Shown: positions 24,527 through 35,968, counted from the stretch's first letter. The stretch is DNA of 64,000 nucleotides from PALSA-505 sp036501145 (GCA_036501145.1 DASYAV010000179.1:193626-257625); one strand, 5' to 3'. Notes: generated by a model not told the origin, from the letters alone. A program made the numbers and translations.

Positions 24527-25093
24527 TTGAGCGAGCCTCAGGAGCGGGCCGGCGGTCAGCCGACCCCAGACGACGCTGAGCTGCGGCGGGTCCTCCGCAC
24601 CGGCATCAGGGACATCCCGGACTACCCGAAGCCGGGCATCCTGTTCAAGGACATCACCCCGCTGCTGGCTGAGCCCGGCGCGCTGCAGACCGTCGTGACC
24701 GCGATGGCGAGCGGCTTCGGCCGGATCGACAAGGTGACCGGGATCGAGGCCCGCGGCTTCATCCTGGCCGCCCCGGTGGCATGCCACCTGCGGGCCGGCT
24801 TCGTCCCGGTGCGCAAGCAGGGCAAGCTGCCGGCCGCGACATACGCGGAGAGCTACGAGCTCGAGTACGGCACGGCCACCGTCGAGGTGCACACCGACGC
24901 GTTCGCCCCCGGCGAGCGGGTGCTGATCATCGACGACGTGCTGGCCACCGGGGGGACCGCACGGGCCGCCGCGGCGCTGGTGCACAAGGCCGGCGCCGAG
25001 GTCGCCGGGGTATCGGTGCTCCTCGAACTGGCCGCGCTGAACGGCCGCGCCAAGCTGGCCGGGCTGCCGGTTCGCGCCCTGCTGGCCGTATAA
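24527..25093 (+). CDS. apt: Adenine phosphoribosyltransferase
   Basis: This 188-residue enzyme salvages adenine to AMP using PRPP. The core PRTase motif is VLIIDDVLATGGTARA; IEARGFILAAPVA and RKQGKLPAATYAESY are the typical flanking loops, and IPDYPKPGILFKDITPLL is the conserved N-terminal hood. TTG 24527 is assigned because no ATG or GTG precedes the conserved region in frame and GGAGCTC lies just upstream. It sits 12 bases after secF and 181 bases before rel, the same secDF-apt-rel order as in Streptomyces. Confidence 0.95.
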   Translation: MSEPQERAGGQPTPDDAELRRVLRTGIRDIPDYPKPGILFKDITPLLAEPGALQTVVTAMASGFGRIDKVTGIEARGFILAAPVACHLRAGFVPVRKQGKLPAATYAESYELEYGTATVEVHTDAFAPGERVLIIDDVLATGGTARAAAALVHKAGAEVAGVSVLLELAALNGRAKLAGLPVRALLAV

Positions 25094-25274
25094 CCGGCGC
25101 CCTTCGCGGGCGGCCCGGCGGGCCAGTTGTGGCTGACTCGTTGTATCCGGCCGGGAACATCCGGCCACGTGGGGAAACGCGGGCGGATAGACTAAGTCCT
25201 ATTCACAACTTCCGATACCGGAGCGGAGTTTGGCCGTTTTGACCAACTCTTCCTGAGCGGGTGTGAGGAGGGCA

Positions 25275-27812
<2,538 letters not shown>

Positions 27813-27819
27813 CGCTGGG

Positions 27820-28389
27820 TCAGCTATCCGGGCCGGCCGGAAGCAGCGGGAACAGCCGGATGACCGCGGCCACCGGGCGGCGGCCGCTCCCGGCGCGCCC
27901 CTGGTAGCGGCCGAGCACGGCGCGGATCTCAGCGGCCGCCTCGGCCAGTTCGGCGGGGGACAGGTCGAGCACGGCGCTGAACACCTCGTCGTGCTGCCAG
28001 GGCAGCGGTGCCTGCGACCGGCCCGCCAGCCAGCGCCGGTAGCCCTCGTCCTCCAGGTCCCTGGCCAGCGCCCCGAACCCGTCGTCTGCGGGCTGACCCG
28101 CGGGCTGGTTTGCGGGCTGGTTTGGGAGGACTGCCGCCGCCAGCCGCCACGGCCGCATCCGGCCGCGCGGCCTGGCCGCCTCCACCAGGTAGCCGTACCT
28201 GGCCAGCTGGCGCAGATGGAAGGAGCACAGGCCGGAACTCTCCCCGAGCAGCCGCGCCGCCTCGGTCGAGGTCAGCGTGCCGTGCTCACGCACCAGATCC
28301 AGCAGCGCCGCGCGGAGTGGATGTGTCAGCGCCATAACTGGCCGGCTAGGGGGAGCCGGCCCGCCCTCGTCCTGGGGTCCCGCATTCAC
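27820..28389 (-). CDS. ArsR-type winged-helix transcriptional regulator
   Basis: This 189-residue protein has an N-terminal winged helix (residues about 18-82): HPLRAALLDLVREHGTL, TSTEAARLLGESSGLCSFHL as the recognition helix region and ARYGYLVEAARPRGRMRPW as the wing. The C-terminal half (LARDLEDEGYRRWLAGR, FSAVLDLSPAELAEAAAEI) is helical and resembles effector or dimer domains of helix-turn-helix-20 proteins that regulate efflux genes. The GTG start lies inside a palindromic operator, so autorepression is likely. Its stop is eight bases from that of rel, with no room for a terminator. The effector is unknown. Confidence 0.82.
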   Translation of the reverse strand: MNAGPQDEGGPAPPSRPVMALTHPLRAALLDLVREHGTLTSTEAARLLGESSGLCSFHLRQLARYGYLVEAARPRGRMRPWRLAAAVLPNQPANQPAGQPADDGFGALARDLEDEGYRRWLAGRSQAPLPWQHDEVFSAVLDLSPAELAEAAAEIRAVLGRYQGRAGSGRRPVAAVIRLFPLLPAGPDS

Positions 28390-28414
28390 TTTGCAAAGTT
28401 TACTCTTTGCAAAC
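28389..28414. promoter_or_regulatory. Paired CTTTGCAAA operator at the ArsR-type gene start
   Basis: A perfect 10-bp palindrome, CTTTGCAAAG (28389-28398), and a second copy, CTTTGCAAAC (28405-28414), are 16 bases apart, on one and a half helical turns. The pair overlaps the GTG start codon of the divergent ArsR-type gene and lies 64 bases upstream of def, so binding would repress the regulator and could affect def. The AT-rich block is unusual in this genome. Confidence 0.65.
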
Positions 28415-28477
28415 TAGATTGGCTAGCCGGTACCGGCTGGAGCCACCCGGGCATGCCCGGCGGGAGAGGAGCAGCGA

Positions 28478-29023
28478 ATGAGTGTCGTGCCGATCAGGCT
28501 GTTCGGCGATCCAGTGCTGCGCACCGAGGCCGAGCCGGTCACCGATTTCGACAAATCGCTGCGCAACCTGGTCAGGGACCTGACCAGGACCCTGGACGAC
28601 GCGGGTGGCTCGGGCCTGGCCGCGCCGCAGATCGGCGTCGGGCTGCGGGTGTTCGTGTTCGACGTGGACGGTGTTCGTGGCCACCTGGTCAACCCCGGTC
28701 TCGGGTTTCCCGACGACGAGGAGCAGGAGGACCTGGAGGGCTGCCTGTCCTTCCCCGGGCTCTACTTCGACGTCAAGCGGCGCCGCAACGTGGTGGCCAA
28801 GGGGTTCACCGAACTCGGCGACCCGGTGCAGGTGGTAGGCACCGACGTGCTGTCCCGCTGCCTGCAGCACGAGACCGACCACCTGGACGGCGTGCTGTTC
28901 ATCGACCGGATGGATCCGGCCACCAGGAAGGCGGCGATGCGGGCCATCCGGGAGGCGGACTGGGCGGGCCAGCCGCCGGTGGTGAAGACCAGCCCGCACC
29001 CGCTGACCGGCCGACTGGGGTGA
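28478..29023 (+). CDS. def: Peptide deformylase
   Basis: This 181-residue metalloenzyme removes the formyl group from nascent proteins. All three signature motifs are present: GSGLAAPQIG (motif 1), EGCLS with the metal Cys (motif 2) and HETDHLDG with the two metal His residues and catalytic Glu (motif 3). RLFGDPVLR is the usual N-terminus. ATG 28478 follows GGAGAGG. Genomes often carry several deformylases; this type 1-like copy stands alone beside the ArsR-type gene, and the shared upstream palindromes raise the possibility of linked control. Confidence 0.95.
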   Translation: MSVVPIRLFGDPVLRTEAEPVTDFDKSLRNLVRDLTRTLDDAGGSGLAAPQIGVGLRVFVFDVDGVRGHLVNPGLGFPDDEEQEDLEGCLSFPGLYFDVKRRRNVVAKGFTELGDPVQVVGTDVLSRCLQHETDHLDGVLFIDRMDPATRKAAMRAIREADWAGQPPVVKTSPHPLTGRLG

Positions 29024-29044
29024 TTCCCTGGCCCGGCCAGCTAG

Positions 29045-29065
29045 CCCCGGTCAGCTAGCCCGGGG
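29045..29065. terminator. Hairpin between convergent def and DUF349 gene
   Basis: CCCCGG and CCGGGG pair around a nine-base loop, directly against the stop codon of the minus-strand gene and 22 bases after def. The loop and flank also contain a CAGCTAGCC direct repeat. There is no T-run on either side, so it would be a weak or bidirectional factor-assisted terminator. Confidence 0.35.
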
Positions 29066-30304
29066 TCAGCTGGAGAACTCGGCCAGCGTCCGCTCGGCCT
29101 CGGCCAGCCAGGCCTGCCGGGCAGCCAGTGCCTCGGCCGCGTCTGCCTCCGCCTTCGAGTCGCCCTTCTCGTGAGCCTTGGCGATCTGCTTCTCGAGCTG
29201 CTCGATGGCCGTCTTGATCTGCGCCACCGTGCCCTTGGCCCGGGCCAGCGCCTCGGGGTTGGACCGCCGCCATTGCGTGTCCTCGGCCTTGCGCAGCGCG
29301 TCCTCCACCCGGCGCAGCCCGGACTCCAGCCGTTCCCTGGAGTCGCGCGGCACCGACCCGGCCTTCTCCCAGCGCTCCTGGATGGACCGGATCGCGGCCC
29401 GGGCGGAGCGCAGGTCGGTGGGCGGGAGCAGCGCCTCGGCCTCGGCCAGCAGCTGTTCCTTCACCTTGGCGTGCTCGCGCAGCTCGGCCTCCTTGGCCGA
29501 ATACACCGCCGACCGTGCCTGGAAGAACTGGTCCTGCGCGGCCTTGAACCGGCTCCACAGCGCGTCCTCGTCGGCGCGGCCGGCCCGGCCGGCCTCCTTC
29601 CACTGCCGCATCAGGTCGCGGAACGCGCTCGCGGTCTGGCCCCAGTCGGTCGAATCGGAGAGCTCCTCGGCCTGGCCGACCAGCTTCTCCTTGCGGATCC
29701 GGGCGGTCTCCCGCTCACCTTCCAGACCGGCGAAGTACGCCTTGCGCCGTTTGGTGAACGCGTTGCGGGCGGCGGAGAAGCGCTTCCACAGCGCGGTCTC
29801 CACGGCCCGGTCGGCGTGCGGGGCGGCCTTCCACTCCTCCAGCAGCTGGCGCATCCGCTCGCCGCTGATCTTCCAGTGCGTCGCCTCGGCGACGATCCGC
29901 TCGGCCTCGGCGACGATCCGCTCCTTGACGCCGCGGGCCTCGGTCCTGGCCTGCTCGCGGGCGGCCTTGACCTCCTCGCGCCGGTGGTCGACCACACCGG
30001 TGAGGGCTTGCAGCCGCACCGCCAAGCCGTCCAGGTCGCCCACGGCCCTGGCTTCCCTGACCGTGGCGATCAGCCGTTCGATCGAGGTCTGGGCCTGGGC
30101 AGGGGACAGGTCAGTGGTGGTTATCCGCTGCTCGAGCAGGGCGATCTCGGTCTCCAGCGACGCGAACTTGCGCTTGAAGAAGGCCAGGGCTTCGTCCGGG
30201 CTGCCCGCCTGCCACGAGCCCACCTCACGCTCGCCTTCAGCGGTTCGCACATAGACCGTGCCACTGTCGTCAACCCGGCCCCACGGATCGTTGGCGGTGC
30301 TCAC
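29066..30304 (-). CDS. DUF349 domain-containing protein
   Basis: This 412-residue cytoplasmic protein is made of consecutive DUF349 units, each with the pattern WK(A/E)AG or W..F..A (EEWKAAPHADRAVETALWKRF and RQWKEAGRAGRADEDALW, quoted in part). The rest is long charged helices typical of coiled coils. The start MSTANDPWGRVDDSGTVYV is conserved in actinomycetes. GGAGG precedes the GTG start. The biochemical function of DUF349 proteins is not established; they occur next to translation or stringent-response genes in this lineage. It is transcribed in the same direction as the cyclophilin gene 157 bases upstream. Confidence 0.85.
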   Translation of the reverse strand: MSTANDPWGRVDDSGTVYVRTAEGEREVGSWQAGSPDEALAFFKRKFASLETEIALLEQRITTTDLSPAQAQTSIERLIATVREARAVGDLDGLAVRLQALTGVVDHRREEVKAAREQARTEARGVKERIVAEAERIVAEATHWKISGERMRQLLEEWKAAPHADRAVETALWKRFSAARNAFTKRRKAYFAGLEGERETARIRKEKLVGQAEELSDSTDWGQTASAFRDLMRQWKEAGRAGRADEDALWSRFKAAQDQFFQARSAVYSAKEAELREHAKVKEQLLAEAEALLPPTDLRSARAAIRSIQERWEKAGSVPRDSRERLESGLRRVEDALRKAEDTQWRRSNPEALARAKGTVAQIKTAIEQLEKQIAKAHEKGDSKAEADAAEALAARQAWLAEAERTLAEFSS

Positions 30305-30461
30305 CCCGCGACCTCCTGCCCGCTCATCTGTGCCGGCAGCCGGCTAGCCGGCCCGCTCCCCGGCCTGTTGTGCTCGCTGTGCTCCGTTACCCTCTGCTGG
30401 CCTGACCGTGTGCTCGTTCGATTCTGTCCTGGTATAACCCTGCGCTTGCCGGGCTCTTTGC

Positions 30462-31316
30462 TCAATAGCTGCTGATCTTGACCTTCTCTATGGTGACCTT
30501 CTCGTTCGGCGCCCCGCCACCAGCCGCGTTACTGCCATTGTTGCCAGCCTCGGCTACTTTCCTGACGATATCCAGCCCTTTAACCACTACGCCGAACGGC
30601 GTATAGCTCGGCGACAGCCCGCCGCCCGCGTAGACGATGAAGAACTGACTGCCATTGGTGTTCGTGCCACCGGAGTTGGCCATGGCGAGCGTGCCCGCGG
30701 GGTAGGTGGCCCCCTTGGTGTTCTCGTTGCTGAACTTGTACCCGGGCCCGCCGGATCCGGTGCCAGTCGGATCGCCGCACTGCAGCACGTAGATCCCGGA
30801 ACTGGTCACCCGGGGACATGGCGTGTTGTTGTAGAACCCCTGGCGGGCCAGCGAGACGAACGAGCTCACCGTGCACGGCGCCCACTTGTTCAGCAGGTCG
30901 ATCACGACCGTGCCGCGGTTGGTCTGCACCGTCGCCCGGCTCTTCCCGGAGACCGGATTGGCCGACGGCAGGCTGACCTTCCGCGCCGCCGTGCCGCTCT
31001 TGGTGTAGGTGCAGTGCGCCGCGGTCGTCGACGGCTTGGTGGTCGGCACCGTGGCCGCCGGGATCGCGGGCGGGATGGATGTGGTGGCCGAGGCCGACGG
31101 GGTAGCCGAGGGCGACGTGCTGGCGGACGCCGCTTTGCTGCTCGGGCCGGAGGAGACCAGGAAGTAGACACCCACCGCGATGGCGACCACGGCGGCGGCC
31201 GACCCGCCGATGGCGCTCCGCTGCCGGATCCGCCGTGCCCGCTCGATCCGCCGCTCCTGCTGGCGTATGTACCGCTCGCGAGCCAGCTTGCGCTGGCGCT
31301 CCTGCTTGCCCGCCAC
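30462..31316 (-). CDS. Membrane-anchored cyclophilin-type peptidyl-prolyl isomerase
   Basis: This 284-residue protein has a highly basic cytoplasmic N-terminus (KQERQRKLARERYIRQQERR), one membrane span at about residues 37-54 (GGSAAAVVAIAVGVYFLV), a Ser/Thr/Pro/Ala linker and an extracytoplasmic cyclophilin domain. In the domain, VVIDLLNKWAPCTVSSFVSL, GSGGPGYKFSNENT, LAMANSGGTNTNGSQFFIVY and YTPFGVVVKGLDIVRKV (all quoted at or under twenty residues) are the usual core. It would assist proline isomerisation in exported proteins. Such genes sit next to rel in many actinomycetes, as here. Confidence 0.92.
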   Translation of the reverse strand: MAGKQERQRKLARERYIRQQERRIERARRIRQRSAIGGSAAAVVAIAVGVYFLVSSGPSSKAASASTSPSATPSASATTSIPPAIPAATVPTTKPSTTAAHCTYTKSGTAARKVSLPSANPVSGKSRATVQTNRGTVVIDLLNKWAPCTVSSFVSLARQGFYNNTPCPRVTSSGIYVLQCGDPTGTGSGGPGYKFSNENTKGATYPAGTLAMANSGGTNTNGSQFFIVYAGGGLSPSYTPFGVVVKGLDIVRKVAEAGNNGSNAAGGGAPNEKVTIEKVKISSY

Positions 31317-31524
31317 CGGGGATGCCCTCCTGGTCGCTGTGCGTGGTTGTGCGTGAGCAGTGAAACTTCGCGAATGCTACCCGCGCCCGGGCGCAATCGG
31401 TGGTTTCGTTATCGGTTCGGTAACCTGGCAGCGGCGCGCACGGCCGGGACGGTGCCCGGGCTGCGGCGCCCCCGCCGGGCCGGCCGGGCGGATCTGGCCA
31501 GGCCTTTCACCGGAGAGGACGGCC

Positions 31525-32262
31525 GTGATCGTCGCTGGGTTCCCCGCGGGCAGCTTCGCGACCAACTGTTATGTCGTCGCCGCGCAGGCCGGTGAGCAAT
31601 GCGTCATCGTCGATCCCGGCCAGGACGCCGAGCGCGGCATCGAGGAGATCCTGCGGCGGTACCGGCTGCACCCGGCCGCGGTGCTGCTCACCCACGGTCA
31701 TATCGACCACATCTGGTCGGTGGTGCCGGTGTGCGGCGCGAAGAACGTCACCGCCTACATCCACCCGGCCGACCGGGCCCTGCTCAGCGACCCGGAGAGC
31801 GGGTTCCCGCCCGGCGTCGGCCGGCAGCTGCTGGGCGGGCTGACGTTCACCGAGCCCGACGACGTCGCCGAGCTGGCCGACGGCATGACGATGACCCTGG
31901 CCGGCCTGGAGTTCACCGTGGACCACGCACCCGGGCACACGCCTGGCTCGGTCACGTTCCGGCTGCCGGCCGCCGCGCCCGCCTCGCCCGGGGTGTCCCC
32001 GCCCAGGGTGGTCTCGCCGGGGGGCGTGCCGTCCGGGGACGGCGAGCCCGTGTTCTTCTCTGGCGACCTGCTGTTCGCCGGCTCGATCGGCCGCACCGAC
32101 CTGCCCGGCGGCGACCACCAGGCGATCCTGCGCAGCCTGGCGCGGGTGTGCCTGCCGCAGCCGGACGAGACGGTCGTGCTCTCCGGGCACGGGCCAGCGA
32201 CTACGATCGGCGCCGAGCGCGCTTCCAATCCGTTCCTCGTCCCGCTGGCCGAGCGCGCGTAA
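31525..32262 (+). CDS. Metallo-beta-lactamase fold hydrolase (glyoxalase II-like)
   Basis: This 245-residue protein has the beta-lactamase fold metal site: LLTHGHIDHIWSV is the THxHxDH motif, VDHAPGHTPGSV supplies the next His, FFSGDLLFAGSIGRTDLPGG the bridging Asp, and VVLSGHGPATTIG the last His. The IGRTDLPGGD and GHG(P)xTTIG blocks are typical of hydroxyacylglutathione hydrolase-like proteins that hydrolyse thioesters; the true thiol cofactor in an actinomycete would not be glutathione. GTG 31525 has GGAGAGGA upstream, and the longer upstream frame is Arg/Gly/Pro filler. It precedes aspS by 65 bases, as in other actinomycetes. Confidence 0.9.
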   Translation: MIVAGFPAGSFATNCYVVAAQAGEQCVIVDPGQDAERGIEEILRRYRLHPAAVLLTHGHIDHIWSVVPVCGAKNVTAYIHPADRALLSDPESGFPPGVGRQLLGGLTFTEPDDVAELADGMTMTLAGLEFTVDHAPGHTPGSVTFRLPAAAPASPGVSPPRVVSPGGVPSGDGEPVFFSGDLLFAGSIGRTDLPGGDHQAILRSLARVCLPQPDETVVLSGHGPATTIGAERASNPFLVPLAERA

Positions 32263-32327
32263 CGTGCCGCGGGACGGCCGCCCGGGCCCGGGCGGCATGA
32301 CAGCTGAGGAAGGCTGGGGTTTCTCCG

Positions 32328-34127
32328 ATGGCCGGAATGACCAGTGGGTACCGGACGCACCGCGCCGGGGAGCTGCGCGCGCCGGATGCCGGTGACCAGG
32401 TCACGCTGGCCGGCTGGGTGGCGCGGCGCCGTGACCACGGCGGGGTCGTCTTCATCGACCTGCGTGACGCCAGCGGCGTGGTGCAGGTGGTGATGCGCGA
32501 GGAGGATCTCGCGCACGACCTGCGCGCCGAATACTGCGTACGGGTGACCGGCGAGGTCAGGCGCCGGCCGGAAGGCAACGAGAACCCCGAGCTGCCCACC
32601 GGCGGCATCGAGGTCAGCGCCAGCGAGGTTGAGGTGCTCAGCGAGTCCGCGCCGCTGCCCTTCCCCGTCGAGGGGAGCGTGGACGTCAGCGAGGACGTGC
32701 GGCTGCGTTACCGCTACCTGGACATCCGGCGGGCCGAGGTGGCCAGCGCGCTCCGGCTCCGCTCGCGGGCCGCCTACCTGACCTCGGACCTGATGCGGTC
32801 GCACGGGTTCGTCCAGGTGGAGACGCCCGACCTGACCAGGTCCACACCCGAAGGGGCGCGGGACTTCCTGGTCCCGGTCCGGCTGCGCCCCGGCCACTGG
32901 TACGCGCTGCCGCAGTCGCCGCAGCTGTTCAAGCAGCTGCTCATGGTGGGCGGGCTCGAGCGCTATTACCAGCTCGCGCGGTGCTTCCGGGACGAGGACT
33001 TCCGGGCCGACCGGCAGCCGGAGTTCACCCAGATCGACATCGAGATGAGCTTCATTACCCGGCAGGACGTCCTCGACCTGGCCGAGGACCTGGTCGGCCG
33101 CCTCTGGTCGGAGATCGTCGGCTACCAGGTGCCGCGGCCGATCCCGCGGATGAGCTACGCCGACGCGATGAGCCGGTACGGCTCGGACAAGCCGGACCTG
33201 CGGTTCGGCCACGAGCTCACCGACCTGACCAGCTACTTCGCCGGGACCGGCTTCGGCGTGTTCCAGGCCCAGTACGTCGGCGCGGTGGTCATGCCGGGCG
33301 GCGCCGGGCAGTCGCGGCGCGAGCTGGACGGCTGGCAGGAGTGGGCCAGGTCCCGCGGCGCCCGCGGGCTGGCCTACCTGCTCATCGACGCCGAGGGAAA
33401 CGTGTCGGCGTCCGGCCCGGTGTCCCGGCACTTGACGGACACCGAACGGGCCGGGCTGCCCGCGGCGGTGTCCGCCAAGCCGGGCGACTGCGTGTTCTTC
33501 GCCGCGGGCGCGCCCGCGGCGGCACGGTCCCTGCTCGGCGCGGCCCGGCTGGAGATCGGCCAGCGGTGCGGGCTCATCGACGAGTCCGCGTGGGCGTTCA
33601 CCTGGGTGGTGGACGCGCCCATGTTCGAGGAGGACGGCAGCGGCGGCTGGACCGCGGTGCACCACCCGTTCACCGCCCCGCTGCCGGAGTGGGCGGACAA
33701 GTTCGCCGGTGCACCGGAGAGCGCGCTGGCCGACGCCTACGACATCGTCTGCAACGGCAACGAGATCGGCGGCGGGTCGATCCGTATCCACCGGGCCGAC
33801 ATGCAGCGCCAGGTGTTCGACGTGATCGGGCTGTCCGAGCAAGAGGCGGTGTCCCAGTTCGGCTTCCTGCTCGAGGCGTTCAAGTACGGGCCGCCGCCGC
33901 ACGGCGGCATCGCGTTCGGCTGGGACCGGATCATCACGCTGCTGGCCCGCAAGGACACCATCCGCGACGTGATCGCCTTTCCCAAGGCCGCCTCCGGGCT
34001 GGACCCGCTGACCGGCGCGCCCACGCAGATCACCGAGGCGCAGCGCCGCGAGGCCGGCATCGACGTCCGCGTCCCGCCGCCGGGCGCCACCCCGCCGCAA
34101 GACGTCACCGTCCCGCCCGCCGGCTGA
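32328..34127 (+). CDS. aspS: Aspartyl-tRNA synthetase
   Basis: This 599-residue class II synthetase charges tRNA-Asp. It has the anticodon-binding OB domain (VTLAGWVARRRDHGGVVFID), the motif 2 region (YYQLARCFRDEDFRADRQPE), the bacterial insertion (GAD) domain in the middle and motif 3 (GIAFGWDRIITLL). Length fits the bacterial type. ATG 32328 is used; ATG 32337 three codons later is an alternative without a better ribosome-binding site. Whether it also charges tRNA-Asn, as non-discriminating enzymes do, cannot be decided from the sequence alone. Confidence 0.96.
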   Translation: MAGMTSGYRTHRAGELRAPDAGDQVTLAGWVARRRDHGGVVFIDLRDASGVVQVVMREEDLAHDLRAEYCVRVTGEVRRRPEGNENPELPTGGIEVSASEVEVLSESAPLPFPVEGSVDVSEDVRLRYRYLDIRRAEVASALRLRSRAAYLTSDLMRSHGFVQVETPDLTRSTPEGARDFLVPVRLRPGHWYALPQSPQLFKQLLMVGGLERYYQLARCFRDEDFRADRQPEFTQIDIEMSFITRQDVLDLAEDLVGRLWSEIVGYQVPRPIPRMSYADAMSRYGSDKPDLRFGHELTDLTSYFAGTGFGVFQAQYVGAVVMPGGAGQSRRELDGWQEWARSRGARGLAYLLIDAEGNVSASGPVSRHLTDTERAGLPAAVSAKPGDCVFFAAGAPAAARSLLGAARLEIGQRCGLIDESAWAFTWVVDAPMFEEDGSGGWTAVHHPFTAPLPEWADKFAGAPESALADAYDIVCNGNEIGGGSIRIHRADMQRQVFDVIGLSEQEAVSQFGFLLEAFKYGPPPHGGIAFGWDRIITLLARKDTIRDVIAFPKAASGLDPLTGAPTQITEAQRREAGIDVRVPPPGATPPQDVTVPPAG

Positions 34128-34145
34128 CCACCGCCGCCCGCCGCC

Positions 34146-34462
34146 CGTGGTGCCGGGCTGCTTGCGCTGGCCGCGCTGCTGTATCTGATCAATCTGTCCC
34201 GTAACGGCTAGGCCAACGACTTCTACGCCGCCGCGGTCCAGTCCGGCACCAGAAGCTGGAATGCGTTCTTCTTCGGCTCCTTCGACGCGTCCAGCTTCAT
34301 CACCGTCGCCAAGACCCCCGCCTCACTGTGGGCGATGGAACTACCGGGCCGGATCTTCGGCTTCAGCTCCTGGTCCATGCTCGCCTCCAGGCCCTCGAAG
34401 GCGTCGCCTCCGTCGCCTTGCTCTACGCCGCCGTCAAACGCTGGTCCGGGGAAGCCGGCCGC
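34146..34462 (+). pseudogene. Remnant of a family 39 (ArnT/mannosyltransferase-like) glycosyltransferase
   Basis: Translating the strip after aspS gives LLALAALLYLINLSRNG, then a TAG stop at 34209-34211, then ANDFYAAAVQSGTRSW, NAFFFGSFDASSFITVAKTP and MELPGRIFGFSSWSML. After a one-base deletion just before 34389 the reading resumes in the next frame as QALEGVASVALLYAAVKRW. These are consecutive N-terminal blocks of actinomycete glycosyltransferase family 39 proteins, where the stop position is normally Tyr (NGYANDF). Only about 105 of the family's 600 or more residues remain; the rest is missing before rarA. The gene is dead by nonsense mutation, frameshift and truncation. Confidence 0.88.
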
Positions 34463-34545
34463 GGGAAGCCGGCTAGGCCCCGCGGCGCAGCCAGACGCGC
34501 GCCTGGCTGCGCCGCGCTTAACGGGGTGGGAGGTAGTGTCAGGTC

Positions 34546-35910
34546 GTGGTCAGGGCACAAGGTGGTGGGGGGCAGGCGGACAGCCTGTTCGACGCGGCCG
34601 AGGACGAGGCCGCGCAGGCGGCGGCCCCGCTGGCGGTCCGGATGCGGCCGCGCAGCCTGGCCGAGGTGATCGGGCAGCGGCACCTGACCGGCGAGGGCAC
34701 TCCGCTGCGCAAGCTGGCCGAGCACGACGCGCCCATGTCGCTGCTGCTGTGGGGGCCACCGGGTACCGGCAAGACCACGCTGGCGCACGTGGTGAGCCTG
34801 ACCACCAAACGGGAGTTCGTCGAGCTGTCCGCGGTGATCGCCGGGGTCAAGGACGTCCGTGCCGCGATCGAGGCCGCCCGGCGCAGGCTGGGCATGACCG
34901 GGCAGCAGACGCTGCTGTTCATCGACGAGGTGCACCGGTTCAACAAGGCGCAGCAGGACGCGCTGCTGCCCGCGGTGGAGAACCGCTGGGTGTCGTTCAT
35001 CGGCGCCACCACGGAGAACCCGTTCTTCTCCGTCGTCGGCCCGCTGCTGTCCAGGTCGCTGCTGCTCACCCTGGAGCCGCTGAGCGAGGACGACATCGTC
35101 ACGGTGGTCGAGCGGGCGCTGACCTCACCGCGCGGGCTGGGCGGCACGGTGACCCTGGATGACGCCGCGCGCGAGCACCTGGTGCGGCTGGCGGGCGGCG
35201 ATGCCCGGCGGGCGCTGACCTACCTGGAGTCGGCAGCGCTGGGGCTGGCCAGCGGCGGGGTGATCGACGTGCCCACGCTGGAGCGGGCGGTGGACCGGGC
35301 CGCGGTCCGCTACGACCGGGACGGCGATCAGCACTACGACGTGATCAGCGCGTTCATCAAGAGCATCAGGGGCAGCGACGCCGACGCCGCGCTGCACTAC
35401 CTGGCCAGGATGATCGAGGCGGGGGAGGACCCGCGGTTCATCGCCCGGCGGCTCATCGTGCACGCCAGCGAGGACATCGGGCTGGCCGACCCGACCGCGC
35501 TGCAGGCCGCAGTGGCCGCGGCGCACGCTGTCGAGTTCGTCGGGCTCCCCGAGGCCAGGATCAACCTGGCGCAGGCGGTCATCCACCTGTCCCTGGCGCC
35601 GAAGTCCAACGCGGTGATCAAGGCGATCGGCGCGGCCGACGCCGACGTCAAGGCCGGCCTGGCCGGGCCGGTGCCCGCGCACCTGCGCGACGCGCACTAC
35701 GCCGGGGCGCAGAACATCGGGCACGGGCGCGGCTACGAGTACCCGCACGACAATCCCGAGGGGATCGTGCGGCAGGACTACGCGCCGGAGAACATCGCCG
35801 GCCGCCGCTACTACCAGCCGACCCAGCACGGCACCGAAGCCCGCTATGCCGAGCGCGCGGAGCGGATCCGGACCGCGCTGGGCAAGCCGGATGACGCCGA
35901 CCAGCCTTAA
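34546..35910 (+). CDS. rarA: Replication-associated recombination protein A (RarA/MgsA AAA+ ATPase)
   Basis: This 454-residue clamp-loader-like ATPase acts at stalled replication forks. The elements are MRPRSLAEVIGQRHL, Walker A GPPGTGKTT, Walker B TLLFIDEVHRFNKAQQD, sensor 1 FIGATTENPFF, the arginine-finger region LLSRSLLL, and the C-terminal tetramerisation domain (YDVISAFIKSIRGSD, ASEDIGLADP, KSNAVIKAI). Length is standard. GTG 34546 is the only start in frame near the conserved region; GGGAGG lies 13 bases away. The aspS-rarA-alaS order is conserved in actinomycetes, here interrupted by a glycosyltransferase remnant. Confidence 0.94.
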   Translation: MVRAQGGGGQADSLFDAAEDEAAQAAAPLAVRMRPRSLAEVIGQRHLTGEGTPLRKLAEHDAPMSLLLWGPPGTGKTTLAHVVSLTTKREFVELSAVIAGVKDVRAAIEAARRRLGMTGQQTLLFIDEVHRFNKAQQDALLPAVENRWVSFIGATTENPFFSVVGPLLSRSLLLTLEPLSEDDIVTVVERALTSPRGLGGTVTLDDAAREHLVRLAGGDARRALTYLESAALGLASGGVIDVPTLERAVDRAAVRYDRDGDQHYDVISAFIKSIRGSDADAALHYLARMIEAGEDPRFIARRLIVHASEDIGLADPTALQAAVAAAHAVEFVGLPEARINLAQAVIHLSLAPKSNAVIKAIGAADADVKAGLAGPVPAHLRDAHYAGAQNIGHGRGYEYPHDNPEGIVRQDYAPENIAGRRYYQPTQHGTEARYAERAERIRTALGKPDDADQP

Positions 35911-35968
35911 CCCGGCGCTGTCAGCCGCACATCCGCGATAGGGTCGAGCGGGTGAGGAGGCAGGCCCG

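Noticed and set aside
25153..25193. GGGAAC-type SigR promoter upstream of rel
   Set aside because: A GGGAAC is present but the matching GTT at the right spacing is not; only a TAGACT hexamer remains, so no promoter is claimed.
29171..30475. Plus-strand frames opposite the DUF349 gene
   Set aside because: Leu/Gly/Arg-rich antisense reading; the minus strand has coherent coiled-coil protein with a good ribosome-binding site.
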